Source: Lunularia cruciata (taxonomy: Eukaryota; Streptophyta; Marchantiopsida; Lunulariales; Lunulariaceae). Taken from it: 64,000 nucleotides of DNA. Every line of letters starts with the position of its first letter. The stretch's first letter is position 1. Below the pieces are notes generated by a model. The model did not search any database. It was not told the DNA's origin and saw nothing but the letters and a program-made list of their open reading frames with translations. The stretch covers positions 47,621,001 to 47,685,000 of the forward strand of contig OX419758.1 of NCBI GenBank assembly GCA_948567375.1, in the 5' to 3' direction. Below, one piece after another: positions 10,669-20,900 of the stretch. A program made the translations under genes and the position numbers.

Positions 10669-11093
10669 TGTTACAATATGGAGTTTAGCGACATAGTTAG
10701 TAAGGCTAAAAAAGTAGAGAATAAGCCAAATTAGCCTAGAATATTCCAAAAGCATCTAGGAAGCTTCTTGGGAAGCTTCCCGACTAGTTAACTTGCGCTC
10801 CAAGCAAGTAGCTTCTAGAAGGAAACTTCTAGAAGCTTCTAACTAGCTTAGCTTGCACACCAAGTAGGCAGCTTATAGAAGGAAGCTTCTTGAGAAGCTT
10901 TCTATTTAATTTGGCTTGCACTCTAAGAAAGCGACTCAAGGAAGCTTCTTGAGAAGCTTCTCAAGGACCTTATATACTACCTATAAATACCAAAGCCAAA
11001 GCTCATGCTAGGCATTCGGAGTTTTCCCTCATTCAAGTGTCCCAATATGAGTTTCCATTCTCCTATTTCTCTCCTTGGATTTGGTCTTTTACA
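10669..11093 (+). repeat. 3' LTR of element C
   Basis: 425 bp, TGTTAC...TTTTACA, aligned with 4817-5168 and about 70 bp longer. Followed by AGTAG, which pairs with AGTAC before the 5' LTR. Confidence 0.85.
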
Positions 11094-12671
11094 AGTAGGA
11101 CAAAGTAGAGTTACCTAATGGTCAGATTGAGAGGATTGAGTTGTTACCTAGAAAGATAATACTCTGTGTAGGAGGGTATCAAAAGGCAATCGAGTGGCAA
11201 GTGATACCACTAGCTTGTTATAATGCAATCTAAGATATATTATGGATAGATCACCACAACCTCATTGTGGATTGGAGAAGAAAGTAGTGAAAACTAGTCA
11301 ATAGAAGATCTTTGGAGTTAAAGGAAGATCACAAAGGCAAGAGTTACCTTTGTATGTCATAAGGACTACATTTATTGGTTAGATAGATAGATGTTTCATG
11401 GGTTTACTAAGAGAAGTCTAGAGTGCCTAACAGAATGGACAAATTCCTAAGAAATTGAAAGATGTGGTCAATGAGCTCCAATATGTCTTTCTGGATCAAT
11501 TACATGTATGTTTACCACCAAAACAGAGAGTAGATCATAAAATTGAGATATTTCTTGGGAAGACAACTCTTTTTTAGGCCCCATATTGACTATCACCTCA
11601 TGAGTTGGAGGAATGCAAGGCTCAAATCAAGGATATGTTGCAGAAGGGGTTTATCCAACCCAATGTATCACCATATGGGGCTCTTGTATTGTTTGTGAAG
11701 AAGGACGGAACAATGCACATGTGCATTGACTATCAAGGACTGAATCAACAAATGATGAAGAAAAAATATCCATTACCTTGTATGGATGATGTGTTTGATC
11801 AGCTTAATAGTGCAAGGCACTTCACCAAACTTGATTTGCAGAGCAATTACAACCAAATCAGAATTGTGGAAGAAGACATACACAAAATGGCCTTTCAAAC
11901 AAGATATAGTCACTTTGAGTCCTCCAGATTCTATGACAAAATCAATTGTATGCCAAAATCTCAAAGTGCAAGTTTGGCAAATCTGAAGTAGACTACTTAG
12001 AGCATAGAGTAAGTGCAAAAAGTATAAAAGTGTTAAAGAATAAAATAGAAGTCATTAAAAAATGAGTGCTTCAAAAGATTAGACTCAACTCAAGAGTTTC
12101 TTGGGATTGATGGGGTTTTATTGTCAATTTTTCAAGGACTTTTCCAAGATTGCATAGCCTCTAACAACACTTTTGAGCAAGGAGAAGAAGTGGATATGGG
12201 GAACCGCACAAGAATTGGCCTTTCAAGAGTTGAAAGATGCATTACTACATGTACTCATCTTGAAATGATATGACACAAAACGTCCAATTAAGATGGCTAT
12301 AGATGCATTAGGTGGAGCAATAGGAGCAATCCTACAAAAAAATGGTAGGATGGATGGCACCCAATTGCATATTTCTCTTGTATGTTGTTACCGATAGAAT
12401 GCAACTATCACACCACCAAACAAGAAGAGTTGGATATTGTCCTTGAACCAAGCATTGGAAGCACTATCTAGATGAGAAGGCATTTGTGGTAGAGACGGAC
12501 CACAAACCCCTAGTCTACCTCAAGACACAAAAAGATCTTTCTCATTGACAGATTTGGTGAGCAAAGTAGAGACAAAAATTCAATATGATAATCAGATATG
12601 TGAAAGGCAAGAAGCAACTTGCATTCACCCAAATGCCAATGGCAAACAATTTGGTGGTGGAAGTCAAGATG
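11094..12671 (+). pseudogene. Protease end, reverse transcriptase and RNase H of element A
   Basis: This continues A's pol after element C: the rest of the protease, then the open part of reverse transcriptase at 11605-11991 ([65 protein letters not shown]). Straight after HFE the sequence jumps to what is [11 protein letters not shown] in element B. About 165 bp coding for PFGLTNAP and the FLDD catalytic motif is missing, with 'gag' at the junction on both sides. RNase H pieces follow (VETDHKPLVYL near 12490). It stops at 12671, where B is inserted after the target AGATG, and resumes at 17591. Confidence 0.8.
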
Positions 12672-12847
12672 TGTAATACCAAGAGCTAGCCATATGATCT
12701 AGATGTGAAATTTGGTTTGGTAACATATGGATTGATGTTATACATGATGGTCAAAATAGATAAGATAGAAGTATCACCAAAAGAGAACTTCTATTAATAG
12801 GGCAAAAACCAAAATAGACTTGAGAACCTTAGAACCAATAGCTAGAC
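12672..12847 (+). repeat. Truncated 5' LTR of element B
   Basis: It starts TGTAATACC and matches 16846-17025. Similarity ends after 'aatagctagac' at about 12847, where sequence equivalent to A's gag (near 4020) begins. The break lies just inside the second unit of the LTR's internal tandem duplication. Confidence 0.85.
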
Positions 12848-13500
12848 CAAACCAAATGGCTCGAACCGACTATGGGGATTGAGATAGAAGAATAGCGTAC
12901 AAGAGTATGTAGAGGCATTTCTGGATCTACAAGTTGCAATTACCAACATGAGTCTAGCAGAGGCTCTCGACAATTTCAAACAAGGGTTGAAAGAGCGGAT
13001 TCACCAAGAAGTCATGGTGCACGGTATTTGAAGCCATTGCTTGTGCGCAAGGAATAGCAGGAGCATTAGGTGGATGTGAAGGAGTAGCTCCTCCTCAACA
13101 TTATCGGGCAGAAATGCCACACATAGGTGGACCAATACCAATGGAATTGGGCAACCTTTGATTCCGAGATCAAGGAGCTTGACCACTTCAAGGGGAGCGG
13201 GGACGGGTAGAAGAAAGAAGAGATGGAGTCCCACGAGGAGAAGGGACTCAAGGAGAACAACACCGTTGTTACAATTGTGGCCGTATTGGGCACATATCTA
13301 CAAACTGTTGCACTTGTTTCCCTAGAGGCCCTCGGCCTTTGTTCAAGCAATCTTTGAACAACATGGAGAGGCACATTGAAGAGGAAGAGGTGGAAATCAC
13401 TTTGAAAAATGAAGATCGCCAGTAAATGTACCTCGTGGCCTTATTGGTTCAATAAGGAAGCAGAGAAGCAAGGGAAGAAGAATAATGCACAATGATACCA
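12848..13500 (+). pseudogene. gag C-terminal part of element B
   Basis: It begins in the capsid region (the homologue of A's 'VEAFLDLRVVITDMN' block), with LDNFKQGLKERI and a Gly/Arg-rich stretch before the zinc knuckle. At 13267-13308 the knuckle C-Y-N-C-G-R-I-G-H-I-S-T-N-C has perfect CX2CX4HX4C spacing and no stop. The Gag N-terminus was lost in the deletion. Frame changes separate this from the protease. Confidence 0.78.
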
Positions 13501-14130
13501 AAAGGCAACCTCACAATTGATTGTCGTGAATGGAATCCTAGAAGGTAATCAAGTAGGAGTATTAATAGATCCGAGAGCAACAAAGAATTTCTTCTCTCAC
13601 TTTGTTGCAATAAGATTGGGAATGGATCTAGAGAGAGATGGAAGTGAAGAAGTAGAGTTACCAAATGGGCAAATAGAGAGGATTGAATCATTACCTAGAC
13701 GGGTAACCCTCTCTGTAGGAGGATATTAGGAAGCAATTGAGTGGCAAGTGATACAGTTAGCTTGTTATGATGCAATTTTAGGCATGCCATGGATGGAGCA
13801 GTACAACCCTATGGTGGATTGGAGGAAGAAAGTAGTGAGAACCCACCAATGGTCAATCATTGGGGTTAAAGAAAAATCACACAGGCAGAAACTGCCTCTA
13901 TATGTCGTAGGGACGGCAACTATCTGTAAGGCCGATAGATGTTTTATGGGTCTAATAAGAGAAGTCCAGAGTGCACAACTTGATGGACAAATTCCTGAGA
14001 AATTGAAGGATGTGTTTCAAGATGTCTTTCCCGATGATCTACCCTCAGGATTACCACCAAAAAGGCAAGTAGATCACAAAATTGAGACACTTCCGGGGAA
14101 GACACCTCCTTGTTAGGCTCCATATCGCCT
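13501..14130 (+). pseudogene. Protease and linker of element B
   Basis: The frame at 13517-13729 carries LIVVNGILEGNQVGVLID then P-R-A-T-K-N-F. The aspartic protease triad Asp-Ser/Thr-Gly is Asp-Pro-Arg here (Asp 13568-13570, Arg 13574-13576). After a TAG at about 13727, 13748-14116 continues with YDAILGMPWMEQY, the normal protease C-terminal ILG block, then a linker ending LKDVFQDVFPDDLP, the usual run-up to reverse transcriptase. Confidence 0.78.
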
Positions 14131-14899
14131 ATCACCTCATGAGTTGGAGGGGTGTAAGACTCAAATTGAGAAGATGCTACAGAAAGGGTTCATCCAACCT
14201 AGCGTATCACCATATGGGGCCCTTGTCTTGTTTGTGAAGAAGAAGGATGGTACAATGCGCATGTGCATTGACTATCGGGGTCTCAATCAGCAAACAGTGA
14301 AGAACAAATACCCCTTACCTTGCATGGATGACGTGTTTGATAAACTCCATGGAGTGAGATACTTCACCAAATTGGACTTGCGGAGCGGTTACAATCAAAT
14401 CCAAATTGCAGAGGAGGATGTGTACAAAACTGCCTTTCAAACCAGGTATGGCCACTTTGAGTACCTTGTGATGCCTTTTGGCCTCACCAATGCACCTGCC
14501 ACTTTCATGAGTCTAATGAATGACATATTTTGTCCATACTTGGATAAGTCTGTTATTGTCTTCTTGGATGATATCTTAGTATATAGTAGCATGATGACAG
14601 AACACAAACAACATCTACGGGAGGTCCTCCGGATTCTAAGACAGAATCAATTGTATGCCAAAATCTCAAAGTGTAAGTTTGGCAAGTCTGAAGTAGACTA
14701 CTTGGGGCATAGAGTAAGTGCAAAGAGCATTCAAGTATTGACAGATAAAATAAAAATCATTCAAAAATGGAGTGCCCCAAAAGATCAGACTCAACTTAAG
14801 AGCTTCTTGGAGTTGACGGGATTCTATCGTAGATTTGTCAAGGACTTCTCCAAGGTTGCACAGCCTTTAACGGCACTACTTGGCAAGAGGAAGAAGTGA
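14131..14899 (+). pseudogene. Reverse transcriptase of element B
   Basis: A 251-residue uninterrupted frame (14144-14899) with all main blocks: [45 protein letters not shown], catalytic FLDD at 14561-14572, [33 protein letters not shown] and [12 protein letters not shown]. It ends at a TGA where Trp (TGG) is expected before the RNase H. As plant gypsy elements use YVDD or FIDD/FLDD here, the active site itself is intact. Confidence 0.88.
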
Positions 14900-15345
14900 A
14901 CATGGGGAACTACACAAGAGTTGGCCTTTCAAGCATTGAAGGCCGCCTTGCTACATGCACCAATCTTGAAGTGGTATGACCCAAAATGTCCAATCAAGTT
15001 GGCTACAGATGCATCAAGCGTAGCAATAGGAGCAGTCCTACAGCAAGAGTGGCATGATGGATGGCATCCTATTGCATATTTCTCTCAAAAGTTGTTACCG
15101 GCATAGCACAACTACCACACCATAGAACAAGAAGAGTTGGCCATTGTTCTAGCAACCAAGCATTGGAAGCACTACTTGGGCAAGAAGGCATTTGTAGTAG
15201 AGACAGACCACAAACCTCTAGTCTACCTCGAGACGCAGAAGGATCTAACTTGTCGCCAAATTTGGTGGGCAGAGTGGTGACAATGCTTCAACATGACAAT
15301 CACCTATGTGGAAGGTAAGAAGCAACTTGTAGATGCATTCACCTG
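14900..15345 (+). pseudogene. RNase H of element B
   Basis: FQALKAALLHAPIL, LATDASSVAIGAVLQQ (first catalytic Asp), PIAYFSQKLLPA, then a TAG at about 15104 followed in frame by QEELAIVLATKHWKHYLG, VETDHKPLVYL, a TGA at about 15280 and MTITYVEGKKQLVDAF. Both stops sit where sense codons would restore homology with other gypsy elements. Confidence 0.8.
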
Positions 15346-16600
15346 CATGCCAATGGCAAACAACTTGGTGGCAGAGGTTAAGATTAACCCTGAATTCTGG
15401 CAAGAGATTCTAGCTGCTACAAAAACTAATCCACAAATTGTAGAAGCACAATCATCCAAAGGTGTCACCAGCACCCAAGGACTCACCTTTTGGGATGGCA
15501 AATTATGGATCCCAAATGTCCCAAAATTACGCACCACTATTCTAGCGGAATGTCATGATTCAACCATTGCAGCTCATGTTGGAGTGGACAAGACCTTGGA
15601 TACAGTCAAGCGCCATTACTATTGGTCCAAGATGAGCAACGACATGATGGACTATGTGCGTAGCTGCCAACTTTGTCTATAGAACAAAGCCTCTAATCAA
15701 GCTCCTGTAGAGGGCTCCTTCAACCTCTCCCCACTCCTACCCAACGTTGGGAACAAGTGAGTATGGATCTCGTCTGTGAATTACCCAAGACCACCTCAGG
15801 GTTTGACTCCATTGTGGTCTTTGTGGACGGGCTCAGCAAAATGATTCATGTACCACCAAGGAGGTGATCGCTCCACAACTAGCTCAATTATACTTAGATG
15901 TAATCTTTGCCCACCATGGCTTGTCTAGAGTACTCATCATCGATAGAGGCACCCAATTCACCAGTTTGTTTTGGCGAACACTCTTTGGTTTCTTCAAAAC
16001 CAAGTTGGCCATGTCCATAGCTTACCACCCACAAACAATTGGCCAAACAGAGTGAGCTAATTGTGCGATTGAAGACATATTACGTGGCTTCACCTTAGAA
16101 GAGCAAGAGAGGTGGGACACCCTACTCCCGTTGGTGGAATTCACTTACAACAATTCAGTGAATGCATCCACCCCGGTCACTCCGTTCTTACTCATGTATG
16201 GTGAGCATCCCTTCACACCTTCTAGCTTGATGAAGATCCATCCAGTGGCTTCCAAGGTCAATGCAGTCAACACATTTGTTTCTAAAATCCAACAAAGTGT
16301 GGAGAGCGCCAAGCACAAATTATAGATTGCACAAAATCAATAGAAGCAGTATGCTGATGCACATTGTCGGCACATGGAGATCAATGTTAGGGATCAAGTG
16401 TGGCTATCAACAACCAACCTCACATTAGTTGGACCTTGTTAGCTCAGACCTCATTTTATTGGGCCTTTCTCGATTCTTCGTCACATCGGCGCTATGGCCT
16501 ATCACCTTGAGCTACCACCACACATGAAGATCCATCCAGTGTTCCATGTCTCCCTACTATGCAGATATGCTCCCCAATCAGGCCAGGATCATTCTACACT
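15346..16600 (+). pseudogene. Integrase of element B
   Basis: Zinc-binding domain: ECHDSTIAAHVGVDKTLD, RHYYWSKM and SCQLC (HHCC pattern). Core: SMDLVCELPKTTSGFDSIVV with FVDGLSKMIH, then a ~8-bp gap causing a frameshift near 15852. This is followed by IAPQLAQLYLD, LIIDRGTQFTS (Asp at 15942-15944) and YHPQTIGQTE (Glu at 16050-16052). Exactly 35 residues separate the last two catalytic residues, so all three D,D(35)E residues are present. A TGA (from CGA) follows directly. The C-terminal part, FTYNNSVNASTPVTPF and YHLELPPHMKIHPVFHVS, continues with two or three TAG codons in place of Gln. Confidence 0.84.
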
Positions 16601-16832
16601 AGACATTCGACCTTGTCCAACACTCATTGATGGCACAGAGGAATATGAAGTGGAGCGGATTCTCCAAAAACGCATGTGTGGTACTTGCCTCCCACGGGTG
16701 GACTATCTAGTACAATGGAAAGGTTACCCCCTCTATGAAGCAACCTGGGAGCCTCTTGACAATTTGGCACATGCATCGGTGTTGGTGCAAGCATTTGAGC
16801 AACAATTGCACAACGAGGACGTTGCGTCTTAA
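16601..16832 (+). pseudogene. Chromodomain of element B integrase
   Basis: At about 16644-16793: EYEVERILQKR, DYLVQWKGYP, ATWEPLDNL. This is the fold that targets chromovirus integrases to histone marks. It is uninterrupted in this copy and ends with a TAA just before the polypurine tract. The counterparts in A (18904-19055) and C (10458-10600) are broken. Confidence 0.85.
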
Positions 16833-16845
16833 AAGGAGGGAAGTC
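16831..16845 (+). other. Polypurine tract of element B
   Basis: AAAAGGAGGGAAGTC lies directly before the 3' LTR start. Element A has the parallel AAAAGGGGGGAGGTC at 19100-19114. Confidence 0.8.
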
Positions 16846-17590
16846 TATAATACCAAGAGCTAGCCATATGATCAAGATGTGAAATTCGGTTTGGTAATAT
16901 CTAGAATGATGTTATACATGATGGTCAAAATAGATAAGATAGAAGTATCACCAAAAGAGTACTTCTACTAATAGAGCAGAAATTGAAATAGACTTGAGAA
17001 CCTTAGAACCAATAGCTAGACATATGATTTAAAGGTGAGAATTGGTTTTGTAACATCTGGAAGGATGTTACACATGATGGACTAAACAGATCAGAAAGAG
17101 GTATCACCAAAAGGGGACTTCTATTAATAGAGTAGGAACCGAAATATGCCTGAAATCTTTGAAGGCAATTTTGGAGGCCTAAACGGATGAATTAGGCCTC
17201 AAAAATATGCAGGTTGCCTCCCTCTGGCCTTCCAGAGGGAGTCTGGCCTTCCCTCCCCCTTGCTTTGTCTTTTTGAGAGATTTCCGATGGTACCTTACTC
17301 ACGTGATTCTGAGATTCCTACAAGAAGATTCCCTAAAAGATTCCCTCCGGTCAAAGCTTGATTGACCAACCAGACAGGACCTAGACCAGACATGTCACCC
17401 ATCCAAGTAAGTAATCCAAGGGTGGAGCTTGCTGAAATATCACCTATCTGTGTCCCTAATCTTATGGTGGAGCTTCCTTGGAGGAGATACTCTTTGTCTA
17501 TATAATAAAGAGAAGGTGCTCCCTTGGGGCATTGATTGTTTGAGTGTGCAATCTATGTTTTCTCTCTTCTCTTGTCCTTGGAGTATTTCA
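16846..17590 (+). repeat. 3' LTR of element B (long-LTR subfamily)
   Basis: 745 bp, TATAATAC...GTATTTCA (one change in each end from TGTAATAC/GTATTACA). It contains the tandem duplication of the subfamily (units about 16846-17004 and 17005-17155). A 'ctatataataaagagaa' promoter-like block is at about 17497. Confidence 0.9.
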
Positions 17591-19098
17591 AGATGAACCT
17601 TAAATTTTGGCCCAATGTTCTTGCTACTACAAAAATTGATCCACAGATTATATCCAAAGGTATCATCCAAAGGCATCACTAGCATCCAAGGACTCACCTT
17701 CCGTGATGGCAGGTTATGGATCCTAAATGACACAGATCTAAGAACCACCATCCTAGTAGAATGTCATGATTTTGCCATTGTAGGTCACATTGGAGTGAAC
17801 AAGACTTTGGATGAGGTCAAACGCCATTACTATTGGCCCAAGATGAGCAACAATGTGATGGAATATTTTTGGAGATGCTCACTTTGTCAAAAAAAATAAA
17901 GCTTCTAATCAAGCTCCACAAGACTCCTCCAACCTCTTCTCACTCCTACACAACATTGGGAACAGGTAAGCATGGATTTGGTTTGTGAATTGCCCAAGAT
18001 CACCTTTGGATTTGGTTTGTGAATTGCCCAAGATCACCTTTGGATTTGGTTTGTGAATTGCCCAAGATCACCTTTGGATTTGACTCCATCCAACTCAGCA
18101 AAATGATTCATGTGCATCCTACCATCAAGGATGAGACTGCCTTGCAACTAGCACAATTGTACTTAGATGCAATCTTTTCCCACCATGGCTTGTCTTGAGT
18201 GCTAATCATAGATAGAGGCACTCCATTCACTAGTTTGTTTTAGAGAACACTCTTTGGGTTATTCAAAACCAAATTGGCCATATCCATAGCCTACCATCCA
18301 TAGACCAATGGACAAACAAAGAGGGAAAATTGCATTATTGAGAACATGCTGTGGGTTTTTACTTCGGATGAGCAAGAGAGTTGAGACACCTTACTTCCAT
18401 TGGTGGAATTTTCTTACAATAATTCAGCAAATGCCTCTACATAAGTCACACTATTCTTCCTCATGTATGGAGAGCATCCTTTCACACCTTCAAGCTTGAT
18501 GAAGGTCCATATGGTGGCTACCAAGGTTGATGTTGTCAACACTTTTGTTTCTAGAATCCAATAGCGTGTGGAGTACACCAAGCACAAGTTGCAAATTGCT
18601 CAAAATTGGCAAAAGCAATATGCAGATGCACACCACCAACACATGGATTTCAATGTGAGAGATCAAGTTTGGTTGTCAACCAACAAACTCAAGTTAGTTG
18701 GTCCTCATAAGCTCAGACCTTGTTTCATTAGACCTTCCTCCATCCTTTGTCACTTCACCACCGTGGCTTATCACCTTGAGCTACCACCATATATGAAGAT
18801 CTACCTAGTGTTTCATGTTTCCTTATTATGCTGATATTTTGTTGGGCCATCTCACTTCTCTTCCATCCAAGAAAGTTGACCTTGTCCTACACTTGTTGAT
18901 GAGGCGGAGGAGTATGAGGTCAAACACATTCTCCAAAAATGCATCTATGAAACTCGCCATTTGTGTGTGGAATATCTATTCCTTTGGAAAGGGTACCCAC
19001 TATATGAGGCAACATGGGAGAAAACAGCCAACTTGACCAATGCACTTGTGTTATTCCAATCTTTTGAGCAACAACTTTGCAACAAGGATGTTGCATCT
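17591..19098 (+). pseudogene. Integrase and chromodomain of element A
   Basis: This continues A's pol after element B and the duplicated AGATG. FRDGRLWI, VECHDFAIVGHIGVNKTLDE, HYYWPKMSNNVM and CSLCQK give the zinc-binding domain. The core is wrecked by a threefold 34-bp repeat (17975-18076) and a deletion that removes the VVFVDGLS stretch. Later pieces are DRGTPFTSLF near 18212, a decayed YHP.TNGQ near 18300, a YHLELPPYMKIYLVFHVS stretch and a broken chromodomain near 18904-19055 (EEYEV, WKGYPLYEATWE). Stops throughout. Confidence 0.78.
17975..18076 (+). repeat. Three tandem copies of a 34-bp unit
   Basis: 'gatttggtttgtgaattgcc' begins at 17975, 18009 and 18043, each followed by the same 14 bases. 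A partial fourth copy starts at 18077. The three copies are identical. As 34 is not a multiple of three, each copy shifts the reading frame. The equivalent site in element B (near 15768) has one copy. Confidence 0.95.
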
Positions 19099-19099
19099 T

Positions 19100-19114
19100 A
19101 AAAGGGGGGAGGTC
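19100..19114 (+). other. Polypurine tract of element A
   Basis: AAAAGGGGGGAGGTC, directly before the 3' LTR. Confidence 0.8.
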
Positions 19115-19669
19115 TATAATACAAGTAGCTAGACAATTATCTAGAGGTGAAAATTGTCTTGGTAACATCTAAAAGGATGTAGTGTACAATGGTCTAGGAA
19201 GATTAGACAGAGTTTTCACCAAAAGAGTACTTCTACTAATAGTGCAGAAGCCAAAAATAGCATGAAAACTTTATAGCCAATTTCAAAGTCCTAAACAAAT
19301 GAATTAGGCCTCAAAAAAAATTCCCCCCCAAAAAAGAACAAGCTTGCCTTCTCCTCCTTATGATTCATCTTGTTGAGAGCTTTCCAATGGTAACTCACCC
19401 ACATGATTTTGAGCTCCCTACAAGAAGATTCCCTTTAGTCAACTAGATAGAACAAGGATTGACATGTCACCCATCCAAACAACTAATCCAGAGATGGAGC
19501 TTGTTGACAAGTCACCAATCAATGTATCTGATCCAAGGGTGGAGCTTCCCTTGAGGAGATCCTCTTTGCTATATAATAAAGAGAAGGTGCTCCTTTGGGG
19601 TATTGTAGTATTGAGTGTGAAACTCGCATTTTCTCTCTTGGAGAGTTCTCTTGTCCTTAGAGTATTACA
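19115..19669 (+). repeat. 3' LTR of element A
   Basis: 555 bp, TATAATAC...GTATTACA, same short type as 2311-2896. Followed by CAAGT, which pairs with CAAGC before the 5' LTR. Confidence 0.9.
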
Positions 19670-20900
19670 CAAGTGCATCCTATGCTACCATAGGTGACCT
19701 ATCAATCACTACCACCATTTGAGACTAGATTTCAGCATCCAAAATATCATCAACAATAAGGTGGTCTAGTCATTGAATCCTATTATAAGCACATAGTAGA
19801 ACCTCTTTAGGTAAGAGGTTTTTCCATCAAAGATGAAGATGATGAGCCATGATCCCTCTTTAACTGCACCCAACAAGGCAAGTCCCATCCAAGAATGGAT
19901 CTATTGTGTACTTGCCACCACCTATGTACAAGAATCACCCATAAAAAGGTAATTGTCCAAAATGTAGGCTAGAGAAATAAATTGATCAACTTAGAGATGT
20001 TGTATTATATGTAACATCTCCCAAAACACTAGAATATGGATCTTATAGACCTTGACCTTGGCTTGCACAAGTATGTCCTTGAAATGGCAATCCAAAAATC
20101 ACCAAATGAATAAGACCATGATTCTCTAAATCTTGCATCCCTAGCAAAGAAATGTCTATTGGTAGGGTCTTTTATTAATACTTGACCATTGACATTGGTA
20201 TACCTTAAGATACCAATAGGCCAAGTGTGGCACAAAATGTTAAGAGAATCATCTAGTTATCTTATTCTCTCCATATACAAGGACCTTTATATTTATATAT
20301 TTGCTTGTAGTACCATAACTAGTACAATGTTAATCCCACCAAACAACTCCAATAGACATACTCCTTCTACTAGATACTACAAAGCAATGAGTGTGGCATC
20401 CAAAGGTGACAAGGTAATAGACTCCAGAAGTTCATCCTCACACTGGTCTCTTGGTGGTACAAAGGCTCTAATCAAATCCTATTGCACCAACTGATCCATA
20501 TGTTGCTACAATGCCTCCTCAAAACTCCACAATGGAACATCCAAGGTGGATAGAACAATCCTACTTGTACTCCAAATCCAAGTGATCTCCTCTAATATTG
20601 AAGTATCCTACGCATGAGCATTCCACTCTAATAAGTCAACAAGCCAAGTAATGGAACCACTAAAAGTTAAAATTGATGCCATGGTCCTTTATTGTAGTGA
20701 ACTATGACTACCACTACTAAAGTGTAATAGTAGAAAACATACCCATCCCTCACCTGACTACCAACCTGGTCTGTAGGAAGTTAACTCCTCCCAATAGTCA
20801 ATACTAAAATCCATGAGGTATAACACTCTTCCACTAACTAGCATATCATATGATTTTGCTACTGTCACAATGGCTTGAGCTCTCACCATAGAGCTATCAA
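19670..20900 (-). pseudogene. Degraded C5-cytosine methyltransferase-like domain of the minus-strand retroelement
   Basis: On the minus strand, 20355-20332 reads L-L-E-L-F-G-G-I, which resembles motif I (ELFxGxG, S-adenosylmethionine binding) of DNA C5-cytosine methyltransferases, followed by VLVMVLQA. Farther on, 19754-19734 reads VDDILDA, followed by SQMVVVIDRSPM. I recall both blocks, in this order and after the same protease C-terminus (SYRPGW), from methyltransferase-bearing plant gypsy polyproteins; this is memory, not a search. The catalytic Pro-Cys block is not recognisable: 20330-19990 is badly scrambled, with CHTWPIGILRYTN near 20228-20190. The element continues at 2310 after removal of element A. 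Non-functional: many stops. Confidence 0.5.

Larger units (their letters stand above)
4817..11093 (+). mobile_element. Element C: nested chromovirus of a second family
   Basis: This Ty3/gypsy retrotransposon has LTRs at 4817-5168 and 10669-11093. A TTGGTATTAGAGC primer-binding site follows the first LTR, and a purine-rich tract (CAGTGGGGGAA) precedes the second. Flanks are AGTAC (4812-4816) and AGTAG (11094-11098). Deleting it joins the two halves of A's protease without loss, as seen by comparison with element B. Order inside: gag, protease, reverse transcriptase, RNase H, integrase, chromodomain. Many stops. The integrase zinc-binding region is split by a 690-bp LTR-like insert at 8689-9378. 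Confidence 0.88.
12672..17590 (+). mobile_element. Element B: nested chromovirus, close relative of A
   Basis: Flanked by a perfect 5-bp duplication, AGATG at 12667-12671 and AGATG at 17591-17595. It has a truncated 5' LTR (12672 to about 12847) and a complete 3' LTR (16846-17590). An internal deletion fused LTR position ~176 directly to mid-gag, removing the rest of the 5' LTR, the primer-binding site and the gag start. It is the best preserved polyprotein in the window: CCHC knuckle, reverse transcriptase with FLDD, RNase H, integrase with D(35)E spacing and a chromodomain. Stops remain, many explained by C-to-T change (CAG to TAG, CGA to TGA, TGG to TGA). Confidence 0.92.
2311..19669 (+). 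mobile_element. Element A: composite Ty3/gypsy chromovirus containing nested elements C and B
   Basis: This is an LTR retrotransposon with LTRs at 2311-2896 and 19115-19669, a primer-binding site, broken gag-pol, a chromodomain and a polypurine tract. It is flanked by CAAGC (2306-2310) and CAAGT (19670-19674), a target duplication with one mismatch. Its interior was split twice by younger insertions: element C (4817-11093) in the protease and element B (12672-17590) at the RNase H-integrase join. Removing both leaves about 6.2 kb, a normal length for a chromovirus. All frames are broken. The host sequence is the minus-strand methyltransferase-carrying element, which resumes on both sides. Confidence 0.88.

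Noticed and set aside
17975-18076. CRISPR-like array
   Set aside because: Head-to-tail identical units without spacers in a plant retroelement; a simple tandem repeat.
19670-20900. A host DNA methyltransferase gene
   Set aside because: It lies in frame order between a retroviral protease and an integrase on the same strand and is full of stops, so it belongs to the retroelement.
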